Assembly (NCBI RefSeq): GCF_012328925.1
Contig: NZ_JAAXLS010000019.1
Span: forward strand, 1 to 64,000
Source: Amycolatopsis acididurans
GTDB taxonomy: Bacteria; Actinomycetota; Actinomycetes; Mycobacteriales; Pseudonocardiaceae
Reading direction: 5' to 3'
DNA length: 64,000 bases
The notes below the pieces were generated by a model, which did no database searches, was not told where the DNA came from, and saw nothing but the letters and a program-made list of their open reading frames with translations. The position numbers and the translations under genes were made by a program. Positions 18,669 through 27,857 of the stretch are shown one piece after another (the stretch's first letter is position 1; every line of letters begins with the position of its first letter).

Positions 18669-20693
18669 ATGTCCGAGTCATCCGGCCGCACGCGGCGCAC
18701 CTTCCGTCCCGAACTGCAGGGCCTGCGCGCGCTCGCGTGCGCGCTCGTGGTCGTCTACCACGTGTGGCTGGGCCGCATCTCCGGCGGCGTCGACGTCTTC
18801 TTCGTCATCACCGGCTTCCTGATCACCGGCCAGCTGGTGCGCGCCCGCGCGCGCGGCGGGATCGAGTTCCGGGCGATGTGGAGCCGGATGATCAAGCGCC
18901 TGTTCCCGCCGGCGCTGACCGTGCTGGCCGTGGTGATCGCGCTGAGCGTGCTGGTGCTGCCGCAGGCCCGCTGGTGGCAGACCATCCGCGAGGTCGTGGC
19001 CTCGGCGCTGTACTTCGAGAACTGGCGGCTGGCCGCCGATTCGGCCGACTACTTCGCACAGCACAACGAGGCCAGCCCGGTCCAGCACTTCTGGTCGCTG
19101 GCGATCCAGGGCCAGTTCTACCTGGTGTGGCCGCTGCTGGTGGCGCTGGTCGCGGCCCTCGCGCGCCGGCACGTGCGGGGCGTGCTCGCGGCGGTGCTGG
19201 TGGCGATCTTCGCGGCGTCGCTGGCGTTCTCGGTGTGGCTGACCTGGGCCGACCAGCCGCTGGCGTACTTCCACTCGCTCACCCGGGTGTGGGAGTTCGC
19301 GCTCGGCGGGCTGCTCGCGCTGGTGATCGACGCGCTCGTGCTGCCGCGCCTGCTGCGCATCATCCTCGGCTGGGCCGGGGTCGCCGGGCTCGTCTCGTGC
19401 GGGCTGCTCTTCGCGGTCGGCACCGAGTTCCCCGGGTATGTCGCGCTGTGGCCGACGCTCTCGGCGGCGCTCGTTCTCGTCGCGGGAGCGACCGCCAGCC
19501 CGGTGGGCGCGGACCGGATGCTGAGCTCGCGGCCGCTGCGGTATCTCGGCGATCTCAGCTACGCGCTCTACCTGTGGCACTGGCCAGTACTGGTGTTCTA
19601 CCTGGTGGCGCGCGGCCGGGCCGAGGTCGGGCCGCTCGGCGGGGCCGCGGTCGCGGGCACCTCGCTGCTGCTGGCGATCGCGACCTATCACCTGGTCGAA
19701 AAACCTGTGCGGGACTCGCGGATCGGGGTGCGTACCCGCTGGGGCGCCTACCGGTTCGCCGTGCTGGCGATGGCGCCGGTGCTCGTGGCCACCGGCGCCT
19801 GGCAGCTGACCGCCGACCAGCTCGCGCGGTCCCGCTCGGTGACCGCGGGTGATCTCGACCATCCCGGCGCGCTCGCGATGACGCCCGGTTTCGTCTACCA
19901 GGGCGCCGAGCATCCCGCGCTCGCGCCGTCGTTCATCTCGGTGGCCGAGGACTGGGCCTGGATCGACAGCTGCGAGGACTCGCCGCGCGGGTACGAGCTG
20001 CAGGTGTGCAGCACCAGCACCGAGGAACCACCCGCCAAACGCGTCGCGATCGTCGGCGATTCCCATCCGACGCAGTTCATCGCCGCGCTGCTGCCCATCG
20101 CGCGACAACGCAACTGGCAGCTCATCGTGCTCTCCCGTGGTGGCTGCCCGTTCTCCGTGGAGTCCGAGATCGACCCGGACAACCAGGCCTGCCGCGACTG
20201 GAATGCCGCGGCGGCCGACGAGATCCTCGACCTGCGCCCGGATGCCGTGCTCACGACCGCGACGCGCGACGTGCGGCTGGGGCTGACCGAGCAGACCCCG
20301 CCGGGATTCGTCGCGCAGTGGCAGAAGCTGGACGCGGCCTCCATCCCGGTGCTTGCCGTGCGCGACAACCCCCGTTACGACGGGTCCCCGTCGGCCTGCG
20401 TCGAGCAGCTGGGTCCCGACGCCGCGGACTGCTCCGCTCCCCGCACCGAGCTCTACGCGCCGGAGCCGCCGTACCGCTCGCTGACCGGCGTGCCGCCGAA
20501 CGTGTCCTTTCTGGATTTCGGTGACTACTACTGCGATCCCGAGGTGTGCCCGGCGGTGATCGGCAACGTCCTGCTGTACCTGGACGACAACCATCTCACC
20601 GCGGCGTATCTGTCCACAATGGCCCCGATCGTCGCCGATGCCATCGAGACCGCACTCGGCTGGGCGGGCACGGACGAGCCGGCGCCCGCCTAG
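18669..20693 (+). CDS. AT3 acyltransferase with C-terminal SGNH domain (OafA/YrhL-like)
   Basis: A 674-residue membrane protein. The first 400 residues form an acyltransferase-3 domain of about ten helices, starting RPELQGLRALACALVVVYHV with its conserved His and GGVDVFFVITGFLITG. The C-terminal extracytoplasmic SGNH hydrolase-like domain has VAIVGDSHPTQFIA and the Asp-x-x-His pair in DDNHLTAAYL. Family members O-acetylate cell wall or exported polysaccharides. I chose the ATG at 18669 with GGGG upstream; earlier in-frame sequence is not protein-like. Terminal neighbours are convergent. Confidence 0.88.
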   Translation: MSESSGRTRRTFRPELQGLRALACALVVVYHVWLGRISGGVDVFFVITGFLITGQLVRARARGGIEFRAMWSRMIKRLFPPALTVLAVVIALSVLVLPQARWWQTIREVVASALYFENWRLAADSADYFAQHNEASPVQHFWSLAIQGQFYLVWPLLVALVAALARRHVRGVLAAVLVAIFAASLAFSVWLTWADQPLAYFHSLTRVWEFALGGLLALVIDALVLPRLLRIILGWAGVAGLVSCGLLFAVGTEFPGYVALWPTLSAALVLVAGATASPVGADRMLSSRPLRYLGDLSYALYLWHWPVLVFYLVARGRAEVGPLGGAAVAGTSLLLAIATYHLVEKPVRDSRIGVRTRWGAYRFAVLAMAPVLVATGAWQLTADQLARSRSVTAGDLDHPGALAMTPGFVYQGAEHPALAPSFISVAEDWAWIDSCEDSPRGYELQVCSTSTEEPPAKRVAIVGDSHPTQFIAALLPIARQRNWQLIVLSRGGCPFSVESEIDPDNQACRDWNAAAADEILDLRPDAVLTTATRDVRLGLTEQTPPGFVAQWQKLDAASIPVLAVRDNPRYDGSPSACVEQLGPDAADCSAPRTELYAPEPPYRSLTGVPPNVSFLDFGDYYCDPEVCPAVIGNVLLYLDDNHLTAAYLSTMAPIVADAIETALGWAGTDEPAPA

Positions 20694-20739
20694 TCCACCG
20701 GCGGCAGAGTGTCCACTTAAGACGCCCGGCGCGCCGCCG

Positions 20740-21630
20740 TCACCGCAGCGGTGTGGTGATCGACGGAACGAGGGTGCGGGCCAGGGCCTGGGTCAGTTCG
20801 ATGCCGTCGCCCTGGCTGTCGTCGTGCTGTGTGAGCACCGCCACCAGCACCTGTTCTCCGTGGAGGGTGATGATGCCGACGCTGCCGATGGCCCACAGGC
20901 CGTTGTCGTCGTCGACCGGAAGCCAGCCGTTCTTCAGGGCGGTCGCGGTGCCGGGATCGGCCACCGCGCTGATTCCCCACGCCTGGTCGGGTTCGACCTG
21001 CCGCATGAGGCCCAGCGCGAAGGCCTGCGACGCCGGATTGAGCGGGCTCGCCGGGGCGACGAGGTCACGCAGGAGGGTCAGCTGATCGTCGGCGTCGGTC
21101 GTGCTCAGCCCCCAGTAGCCCTTGGGGTCGGGGTGCGTGCCGGAGGCGCCGAGGCGGATGTCGGCGGCACGGATCCCGGCGGCCCCGCCGACCTCGTTCC
21201 ACAGCTGGGTGGCCGAGTCGTTGTCGCTGTTCTCGATCATCGCGGTGGCTTGCGCGGTCTCGGCGTCGGTGAGCGGTTCGTCCTCATCCTGCTGTTGCAG
21301 TAGCAAGGTTTCCAGGATGTCCAGTTTGATCACGCTGGCGGCGGCCACCTTGGTATCGGCGCCGTGGCGGTAGCTCTGCGAGGTGGTCAGATTCTGCGCG
21401 GCGATCGACACGCTGTCGGCGGGCATACCGGACACCAGTTGGCCGATCGCGGCATCGGGTGAGGCGACGACGTTCGCGTGCGGTGTGTGATCGGTGCTGA
21501 CCGCGGGTGCCGGATCCTGGCCCGCGGGAGTGAGTGCGGCGACCGTGATGACGACGGCGGCAGAGGCGCTCGCCACTGCGACAAGCACCTTGATCACCCA
21601 ACGACCTTGTCGCATTTGTCGCCACTTCAC
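20740..21630 (-). CDS. Class A beta-lactamase-fold serine hydrolase
   Basis: A 296-residue exported or membrane-anchored protein with an N-terminal hydrophobic helix (WVIKVLVAVASASAAVVITV). Active-site motifs of the penicillin-recognising fold are Ser99-x-x-Lys102 (ASVIK), Ser-Asp-Asn at 135-137 (ENSDNDSA) and Lys-Asn-Gly at 233-235 (ALKNGW) in place of KTG. An Omega-loop Glu166 equivalent is not evident, so a DD-peptidase-like or inactive role is as likely as beta-lactamase. The start is GTG 21630; an ATG at 21615 is an alternative. It is divergent from the DUF998 gene. Confidence 0.82.
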   Translation of the reverse strand: MKWRQMRQGRWVIKVLVAVASASAAVVITVAALTPAGQDPAPAVSTDHTPHANVVASPDAAIGQLVSGMPADSVSIAAQNLTTSQSYRHGADTKVAAASVIKLDILETLLLQQQDEDEPLTDAETAQATAMIENSDNDSATQLWNEVGGAAGIRAADIRLGASGTHPDPKGYWGLSTTDADDQLTLLRDLVAPASPLNPASQAFALGLMRQVEPDQAWGISAVADPGTATALKNGWLPVDDDNGLWAIGSVGIITLHGEQVLVAVLTQHDDSQGDGIELTQALARTLVPSITTPLR

Positions 21631-21747
21631 CCGTTTGCCGACTGTTTCCTGTGGACAGTGGCCAACAGTACCGTGACGGGCGATTCGTGCCCGGTGAGCG
21701 CACACCCGCGTCTTCCCTCGTGCCGTAAATCGGTATGGTCCCGGGGC

Positions 21748-22443
21748 ATGCCGCTCGCCAACCCCGCCCCCACACTGCCCGATCGCCGGCGCGCGGTCCA
21801 GCTTGCCGGTCCGCTCGCACTGGCCTCCTACGTCGCGTTCGGGGCCGCCGCCGCGCTGCTCGTGCTGCTGCATCTGATCCCCGCACTGGGTGACGCCCTC
21901 GATCCCGTGACGGCGATGCTCAGCGAGTACGCCTACACCCCTGGCCGCTGGATCTGGGCGCTGTCGCTCACGCTGACCAGCGCGGGTTCGGTCGCACTGT
22001 TGATCGCGTTGCACCGCAACGGCATCCTGCGCGACCGGATCGCCGGGTTCGCCCTGAGCGCGTGGTGTGTCGGCATCCTGGCGGTCGCCGTGTTCGTCAA
22101 GGACCCACAGGGCGGCGCGGTTTCGCTCACCGGGAAGCTGCACCTCGGGGCCACGGCCGTGGCCTGCGCCACCCTGCCGGTCGCGGGCCTCGCGCTCGCC
22201 CGGCGGCACAGCGGCGATCCCCGGTGGTGGCGCTGGGCCGTCTGGACCCGCAGGCTCGCGCTGGCCTCGATCCCGTTCTTCCTGCCCTTCATCGTCCCGT
22301 TCATCCTCAACACCGTCGCCGGCACGCAGGTCCTCCCGACTGTCGCAACAGGACTGATCGAACGGCTCATGGCCGCACTCGAACTGGTGCTGCTGACCGT
22401 GCTCGCCACCTGGGCACGAGGCGCGGCCACCGCCGAACCCTGA
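21748..22443 (+). CDS. DUF998 domain-containing membrane protein
   Basis: A 231-residue protein with six predicted transmembrane segments. TAMLSEYAYTPGRWIWALSL is the typical first DUF998 block. The function of the family is unknown. I chose the ATG at 21748, eight bases after TATGGT (21734-21739), which suggests a leaderless transcript. It is divergent from the serine hydrolase. Confidence 0.85.
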   Translation: MPLANPAPTLPDRRRAVQLAGPLALASYVAFGAAAALLVLLHLIPALGDALDPVTAMLSEYAYTPGRWIWALSLTLTSAGSVALLIALHRNGILRDRIAGFALSAWCVGILAVAVFVKDPQGGAVSLTGKLHLGATAVACATLPVAGLALARRHSGDPRWWRWAVWTRRLALASIPFFLPFIVPFILNTVAGTQVLPTVATGLIERLMAALELVLLTVLATWARGAATAEP

Positions 22444-22517
22444 GCGGCAGCTGTGACTTTGCTGTGGACACCCGGTGATCGCATGGTTTCCGTGCGGCCT
22501 TGTGGTGTGCTGGATAC

Positions 22518-23303
22518 ATGTGGCGATCATGGTCGCGATCGTGTGCCGTACTCGTGGTCGCGGCCACGGCGGTGGTGGGTGGCGGTACGGCGGCCGTGGA
22601 CCCGCCCGTTCCGGTGTCCATGACCCAGATTCGGGAAACCACCACGACGAGCGCCATTCCGCCCGCCGCGAGCACGGCCGCGCCGCTGTACGCGGCGGCA
22701 GGCGCCCTGTTCTCCGGCGGCAGGCACTTCTGCAGCGCGAGCGTGGTCGACAGTCCGGCCGGCGATCTCGTGCTGACCGCCGCGCACTGCGTCCAGGCGG
22801 GCACCCCGGCAGATCTGTCCTTCGCTCCCGCCTACCACGACGGTGTCGCACCCTATGGCATGTGGCCGGTCACCAGCGTCGTCGTTCCGGACGGCTGGGC
22901 GAGCAGCGCCGATCCCGATCTGGACTTCGCCTTCCTGATCGTGCACCAGGACGGGAACCCACGGCCGGTGCAAAGCCTGACCGGCGCCGAAAAGCTCGGC
23001 ATCGACCGCGGATTCGTCAATGACGTCACCCTCGTCGGCTACCCCGACTCGACCCAGTCGCCGGTGATCTGCCGCGACACCACCACGCAGGAGTCGGCCT
23101 ATCAGCAGCGCATCGCCTGCCCCGGCTACCCCGACGGCACCAGCGGCGGCCCCTGGCTCACCGACGTCGACCCGGCGACCGGGAACGGCACGGTCATCGG
23201 CGTGATCGGCGGTTACGAACAAGGCGGCGATTCACCCGACGTGTCCTACAGCGCCTATTTCGATCAGGACATCCAAAAACTGTACGAAACGGTGGCGCGG
23301 TAA
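22518..23303 (+). CDS. Trypsin-like secreted serine protease
   Basis: A 261-residue protein with a signal peptide (SCAVLVVAATAVVGGGTAAV), a Thr/Pro/Ala-rich linker and an S1 peptidase domain. The catalytic triad is visible as LTAAHC (His), DPDLDFAFLIV (Asp) and DGTSGGPW (Ser). Four cysteines (CSAS, AHC, VICRD and IACPG) could make two disulphides. The substrate is unknown. The ATG at 22518 is preferred over an in-frame TTG at 22500. Confidence 0.88.
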   Translation: MWRSWSRSCAVLVVAATAVVGGGTAAVDPPVPVSMTQIRETTTTSAIPPAASTAAPLYAAAGALFSGGRHFCSASVVDSPAGDLVLTAAHCVQAGTPADLSFAPAYHDGVAPYGMWPVTSVVVPDGWASSADPDLDFAFLIVHQDGNPRPVQSLTGAEKLGIDRGFVNDVTLVGYPDSTQSPVICRDTTTQESAYQQRIACPGYPDGTSGGPWLTDVDPATGNGTVIGVIGGYEQGGDSPDVSYSAYFDQDIQKLYETVAR

Positions 23304-23361
23304 GGACCTGTATTCTTTCCTGGCCCCCGTTCGCGGGCGCTTTTCGCCGGGGAAGGAAACA

Positions 23362-24540
23362 ATGAGCACCTCCACCGATCTCGAGCCGGTGACCCCGCCT
23401 CGGCGACCCCGCCGCTCGTGGGCGCGGTGGCTGCGGCGCTCCATAGTGGGCGCCGCGCTCGTGTTCCTGGTCGTCGTCGGCATTTCGATCACCGGAGCGC
23501 TCACCGCTCCGGGCACCGACAGCGTCGCCGCCCGGCTCGCCGAGTGGGGACGCGACCACGGGCTCGGCGGTGCGGTCACGTGGCTGGAAAAACAGCAGTA
23601 CGCCGGCAACCAGCCCGCGGTCGGTGGCCTGCCCGCCGGCGGGATCCCGGTCGCGCCCGGTGCCGTGCCGGTCGCCCCCGCGCCCTCCGGCACCGCCGCA
23701 CACGGCTTACCGGCGCCGGCCCCGATCCTGTCGCTGGCCGGGGCGGCGCTGCTGCCAGGTGAAGGCCAATGGCAGACCGTCGTGACCGATCACAGCCAGC
23801 CCGCGGTCCGGGTCGCCTCACTGCGGCCCGACGGGCAGCACACCTCCTTCGTCGCCGGCGTGATGTGGATCGACCCCACGCTCGTCCGCGGTCAGCTCCA
23901 GCCCGGTTTCCAGGATCCCGGCGGGTCCTGGCCCGAGGCGACGTCGATCACCCCGGCGCTGCAGCACAGCGTGGCGGCCGCGTTCAACGCCGGATTCCGG
24001 CTCAACGGCGCCAGTCACGGCGGCTACTACAGCGATGGCCGGACCGCGGTGCCACTCGTCGACGGGGCCGCGAGCCTCGTCATGCGCACCGACGGCACGG
24101 CCACCGTCGGCTCGTGGAACCGCGAGATCCGGATGAGCCCGCAGGTGGCCAGCGTGCGGCAGAACCTCGTGATGCTCGTCGACAACGGTCAGGTCAATCC
24201 CACCTGCGCCACGGGCGGCACCGCGGAGTGGGGCAGCACCATCGGCCAGGCCGCCTACATTCACCGGTCGGCGTTTGGTGTGACCGCGGACGGGGCCGAG
24301 GTCTACGTCGGCGGGCCCGCGCTGTCGGTGTGCACGCTCGGCAACATCCTGCAGGCCGCGGGCGTGGTGCGCGGAATGGAGCTCGACATCAACCCGGCCT
24401 GGGTCAGTGGCACCTACTTCCACGACTCCCCCACCGGCCCGCCGAAGGGCTTCCAGCTCTTCCCGGCCGAGCAGGTGCCGCCGGAGCACTACCTGCACCC
24501 CGCCAGCCGTGACTGGTTCGGCTGGTACCTGCGTCCCTGA
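23362..24540 (+). CDS. Phosphodiester glycosidase (NAGPA-like) family membrane-anchored protein
   Basis: A 392-residue protein with a basic N-terminus, one transmembrane helix (SIVGAALVFLVVVGISITGA) and an extracytoplasmic domain. The segments AAFNAGFRLNGASHGGYYSD, RSAFGVTADGAEVYVGG and GMELDINPAWVSGTYF resemble the phosphodiester glycosidase (NAGPA, PF09992) fold, which cleaves sugar-phosphodiester bonds. Assignment is by remembered family pattern and is not certain. The ATG follows GGGGAAGGAAAC. It is convergent with the NuoF-like gene, with stops four bases apart. Confidence 0.68.
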   Translation: MSTSTDLEPVTPPRRPRRSWARWLRRSIVGAALVFLVVVGISITGALTAPGTDSVAARLAEWGRDHGLGGAVTWLEKQQYAGNQPAVGGLPAGGIPVAPGAVPVAPAPSGTAAHGLPAPAPILSLAGAALLPGEGQWQTVVTDHSQPAVRVASLRPDGQHTSFVAGVMWIDPTLVRGQLQPGFQDPGGSWPEATSITPALQHSVAAAFNAGFRLNGASHGGYYSDGRTAVPLVDGAASLVMRTDGTATVGSWNREIRMSPQVASVRQNLVMLVDNGQVNPTCATGGTAEWGSTIGQAAYIHRSAFGVTADGAEVYVGGPALSVCTLGNILQAAGVVRGMELDINPAWVSGTYFHDSPTGPPKGFQLFPAEQVPPEHYLHPASRDWFGWYLRP

Positions 24541-24544
24541 CGCA

Positions 24545-25870
24545 TCAGCTCCAGTCGCCGCTGCGGTGCTGCCGTGGCGGCAACGGCAGGCGGGCGTGCC
24601 GGGTCCACCGGCAGGGGCGGCCCGCCAGATGCGCGCGCAGGTCCGGTTCGAACGTCTCGAGAGCGCTGGCCGCCAGCCGCACGGCACCGTCGGGGTGACC
24701 GCACGCACCACGGCCGGTGATCACCGGCAGCCTGCGGCGCACCCGCTGCACAGCGGCCGGAGCGTCGCGGGTGCCCAGCGCGAGCTGGGCGAAATCGGCG
24801 GCGATGGCCGGAAGCCCGAACATGCAGGGACCGCACTGCGCGGCCGACTCGCCCGCCAGGTACCGCAGCAAGCGCGCGGTCTCGGCCAGCCCGCACGAGG
24901 CGGACGGCAGCGCCCACAGCGAGCCGGCGCCCAGCGATGCTCCGGCGGTGCGCAGGCTCGCGTGGTCCAGCGGCAGCTCGGCGGCGGCCGGCATCGGCAG
25001 CCAGCTGCCGCCGTAACCGCCGACCAGCACCGCGTTCACCGGTGCCACGGGTTCGCCCGCCAGCCGCAGTGTCTGTGCCAGCGGGGTGCCCAGTGCGGCT
25101 TCGTAGACGCCGGGGCGGGACACCGCGCCGGAGACGGTGAACAACGCCGTGCCCGGCGAGTCGGCGGTGCCGCAGCCGCGGAACCATTCGGCTCCGTAGC
25201 GGGCGATCAGCGCGAGGTGCGCGAGGGTCTCGACGTTGTCCACCAGCGTGGGCCGTCCGCGCACCCCACGCTCCGAGACGTGCGGGGGCTTGGTGGTGGG
25301 GCGGCCGTCGCCGGTCTCGAGGAAGTTCACGAGCGCGGAGGCCTCGCTGGAGACGTACCTCGCCGGTACCGGCGTCACGCGTACCGCCGGTTCGCCGCCC
25401 GGCCGCTGGGCGAGCGCACGGGCGAGCCTGCCCGCGAGGTCGTCGTCGCGGTGGACGCACAGGATGATCTCCGTCGCGCCGACCGCGTACGCGGCCAGTA
25501 TCGCCCCGTCGACGACCAGATGCGGCGCGACGTCCAGCAGCGCGTGATCCTTGTCGCCGGCCGGTTCGCCGTCGCAGCCGTTGGCGATCACGACCGCCCC
25601 GCGCCGGGCCGCCGCCGCGACCGCGCGCAGCTTGCGGCCGGTGGGGAAACCCGCCCCGCCGCGGCCGCGCAGTCCGGCGGCCTCGACCGCTTCGATCAAC
25701 CGGGCCCGGCCGGAGCGGCCGGGGTAGGCGGCCACCGGAAGCGGACCGTACTGGCGTTGGTGCGCGGCGAAATCCGCGGCGCGCGCGGTGCGGACCCATC
25801 CGGCGAAAAGCCGGTGCGGATCCGCCGCCGGCGGGACCGGCGGGCCGGTGTCGGTGCTGGTTTGGGACAT
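24545..25870 (-). CDS. NuoF-like NADH dehydrogenase flavoprotein (FMN, SLBB, Fe-S)
   Basis: A 441-residue soluble protein with the three parts of complex I 51-kDa subunits: GLRGRGGAGFPTGRKLRA for FMN/NADH binding, an SLBB domain (SGAVSRPGVYEAALGTPL) and a C-terminal Fe-S region (ESAAQCGPCMFGLPA with later CGHPDG). The third fragment lacks the usual extra CxxC pair, so the cluster may be altered. It is not in a nuo operon. It lies four bases downstream of the ferric-reductase-like membrane gene and probably feeds electrons from NAD(P)H to that heme protein. Confidence 0.82.
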   Translation of the reverse strand: MSQTSTDTGPPVPPAADPHRLFAGWVRTARAADFAAHQRQYGPLPVAAYPGRSGRARLIEAVEAAGLRGRGGAGFPTGRKLRAVAAAARRGAVVIANGCDGEPAGDKDHALLDVAPHLVVDGAILAAYAVGATEIILCVHRDDDLAGRLARALAQRPGGEPAVRVTPVPARYVSSEASALVNFLETGDGRPTTKPPHVSERGVRGRPTLVDNVETLAHLALIARYGAEWFRGCGTADSPGTALFTVSGAVSRPGVYEAALGTPLAQTLRLAGEPVAPVNAVLVGGYGGSWLPMPAAAELPLDHASLRTAGASLGAGSLWALPSASCGLAETARLLRYLAGESAAQCGPCMFGLPAIAADFAQLALGTRDAPAAVQRVRRRLPVITGRGACGHPDGAVRLAASALETFEPDLRAHLAGRPCRWTRHARLPLPPRQHRSGDWS

Positions 25871-25874
25871 GGGT

Positions 25875-26438
25875 TCAGCGCATCCCGGTCCACGGGCGGC
25901 GGCGGGCCTCGGTGTCCGGGTGCCGCGCGTTGTACCGCCACACCACGGCGATCAGCACGGCCACCCCGCAGCACAGCATCAGCAGCAGCACCCACGCCAG
26001 CCGCGAGTCGGCGCCGCCGATGCCCAGCCCGTGCACGAGCCCGAAGGGCCAGCACGCATACGCCGTCCAGTGCAGCGCGCGCCAGGCGCGCGCGCTGATC
26101 CGCGGCCGCAGCAGGCTGGAGATGATCAATGCGAGGAACAGGTCGGAGGCGAAGGCGCCCAGTCCCAGCCAGAACGGATGATACGAGGACACGAACGGCA
26201 GCACCGCGTCCAGCCAGTGGATACCGGCGTACGGGTCGATGATCGCGGTCGCGACGTGCACGACCAGGAACACCACGGTCACCAGCGAGAGGTTGCGGTG
26301 CACCTCGGCGATCGCGAACCGGGGCCACTTCCGGGCGGCGAACCGTCCACTGTGGAGCGCACCGAGCACGACAACGGAGGTCAGCATGATCAGCAGGGCC
26401 AGCCCGGTCGCCCTGCTGAGGTACCACAGCGCCGTCAT
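25875..26438 (-). CDS. Ferric reductase-like transmembrane (cytochrome b-type) protein
   Basis: A 187-residue protein with six transmembrane helices and paired histidines for heme: AEVHRNLSLVTVVFLVVHVA and LHWTAYACWPFGLVHGLGI. This is the ferric reductase/YedZ-like fold. It overlaps the apbE stop by four bases (ATGA), so the three genes apbE - ferric reductase-like - nuoF-like form one operon. A role in passing electrons across the membrane is inferred from the fold and neighbours. Confidence 0.85.
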   Translation of the reverse strand: MTALWYLSRATGLALLIMLTSVVVLGALHSGRFAARKWPRFAIAEVHRNLSLVTVVFLVVHVATAIIDPYAGIHWLDAVLPFVSSYHPFWLGLGAFASDLFLALIISSLLRPRISARAWRALHWTAYACWPFGLVHGLGIGGADSRLAWVLLLMLCCGVAVLIAVVWRYNARHPDTEARRRPWTGMR

Positions 26439-27385
26439 CCGGCCACCTTCGCTTCCTCCGGCCAGCCCGCCACCGCCGTCACATCACCGTCCACAGTGAC
26501 CAGTCGCGCGGGCAGGCGCTGCCCGGCGAGCCAGCCGGGAGCGGCGTGCCCGAGAACGATCGAGGCCGTGCTCGCCGTGTTGGCGTCCACACAGGACGCG
26601 GCCGCGACGCTGACCGTGCGCCACAACGCATCCGGCACGTCACCGGTGCGCGGATCCACGATGTGGTGCACCGGACGGCCCGCCCGCCGCCAGGCGCGGC
26701 AGGTGGTACTCGAGGTGGCGACCCCGCCGGAGACAACGGCGATCACGGGATCGCGCCGTGGGTCGGCGCGCGCGTGGTCGTCACCGACCACGATCCGCCA
26801 TCCACCGTCCGGTCCCGGCCCGGCCACGGCCACGTCCCCGCCAAGGCCCACGAACACCCCGCAGCCGGTGCGCTCGGCGGCGTCGGCCGCGGCGCGGTCG
26901 GCGGCCAGCGCCTTGGCGGTCGCGCCGAGGTCGAGCGACACACCGCGTGGCAGCACGACCTCCCCCCGGTCGGTGTCCAGCTGGACGCGCCACCAGCCCG
27001 GCGCCGCGCCCGCCGCCGTCGCCGGGCGCGGATCGTCGTGGTCCAGTCCGGCGAAATCGCCGGTGTAGCCCAGGTGCCGCACCGCGTGCGCCACGGTCGG
27101 GTCCACCAGTCCACCGGTCAGCTCTGCCGCGCGCAACGCCACCCCCAGCGCCTCGGCGAGCAGCGGGCTCACCCGTACCGCACGCCCGGCACCGGCGTGC
27201 AGCCGCGAAATCTCCGAATCCTCCCGAAACCGGCTGCAGGTCCGGTCGATCTCGCGCACGTGCCCGCGCACGACCTCCTGGGCGCGCTCCAGCGCGGCCG
27301 CGTCAGTCACGATGACCTCCGCGGCCGTGCCCAGCGCGGGAAACCGCGCGGCGCCCATCCCTGTCATGACCACCAGTGTGGTCAT
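26435..27385 (-). CDS. apbE: FAD:protein FMN transferase
   Basis: A 316-residue ApbE family protein that attaches FMN to Thr/Ser of extracytoplasmic flavoproteins. Motifs include EIDRTCSRFREDSEISRLHA, DLGATAKALAADRAA, VVSGGVATSS and HHIVDPRTGDVPDALWRTVS with the Mg-binding Asp. No lipobox or signal peptide is evident, so it may act in the cytosol. The ATG at 27385 is preferred; one at 27367 is possible. No FMN-binding target protein is obvious next to it. It begins the three-gene redox operon and is divergent from the Tyr-rich protein. Confidence 0.9.
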   Translation of the reverse strand: MTTLVVMTGMGAARFPALGTAAEVIVTDAAALERAQEVVRGHVREIDRTCSRFREDSEISRLHAGAGRAVRVSPLLAEALGVALRAAELTGGLVDPTVAHAVRHLGYTGDFAGLDHDDPRPATAAGAAPGWWRVQLDTDRGEVVLPRGVSLDLGATAKALAADRAAADAAERTGCGVFVGLGGDVAVAGPGPDGGWRIVVGDDHARADPRRDPVIAVVSGGVATSSTTCRAWRRAGRPVHHIVDPRTGDVPDALWRTVSVAAASCVDANTASTASIVLGHAAPGWLAGQRLPARLVTVDGDVTAVAGWPEEAKVAG

Positions 27386-27487
27386 CGCGTCTTGGTGAAT
27401 TCTGAGAACGGCCGGTTCCACGATTTCACCAAGAAATTACGGCGATACTGGATGGCGGTGAAAGCCGTCCGAGCGAAGGAGTCCGCC

Positions 27488-27832
27488 GTGAACCGCAGCC
27501 AGCGTGTCCGACTCACCCTGCGCGACCAGGCACGTCGCCGGGTGCGGCTGGCCACCAGATGGGCGACGGTGGGTGGCGGTGCGCTGGCCGCGGCGTTCGC
27601 GGTCGTGCTCACGCAGCACAGCGCCGCGGCCACGTCGCAGCCGGAGGACAACACGGCTCCGCCCGCATCCGAGGGAGACGCCACGCAGAGCCCGGCCGCG
27701 CCCCAGTTGCAGGCGCCCAGTCAGGCGCCGACGCAGGCTCCCAGCGCCGGATCCGGCGACAACTACAGCTATAACTACAACTACAACAGCGGCTCCAGCA
27801 GCCACCATTACGGCAGCTCGGGCGGATCGTGA
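27488..27832 (+). CDS. Small exported protein with Tyr/Asn/Ser-rich tail
   Basis: A 114-residue protein of unknown function. It has a strongly basic N-terminus (RSQRVRLTLRDQARRRVRLA), one hydrophobic stretch (VGGGALAAAFAVVLTQHSAA) that is a signal peptide or anchor, a Pro/Gln/Ala linker (APQLQAPSQAPTQAPSAGSG) and a Tyr-rich end (NYSYNYNYNSGSSSHHYGSS). I chose the GTG at 27488 because AAGGAG lies six bases upstream; ATG 27452 is also in frame. The gene lies 25 bp before the ferredoxin gene on the same strand and faces away from apbE. Confidence 0.65.
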   Translation: MNRSQRVRLTLRDQARRRVRLATRWATVGGGALAAAFAVVLTQHSAAATSQPEDNTAPPASEGDATQSPAAPQLQAPSQAPTQAPSAGSGDNYSYNYNYNSGSSSHHYGSSGGS

Positions 27833-27857
27833 CCGCGAGCGGAAAGACACCGGCCCG

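Noticed and set aside
20740-21630. Antibiotic-resistance beta-lactamase
   Set aside because: The SxxK and SDN motifs are present, but KTG is KNG and a clear Omega-loop Glu was not found, so only the fold is claimed.
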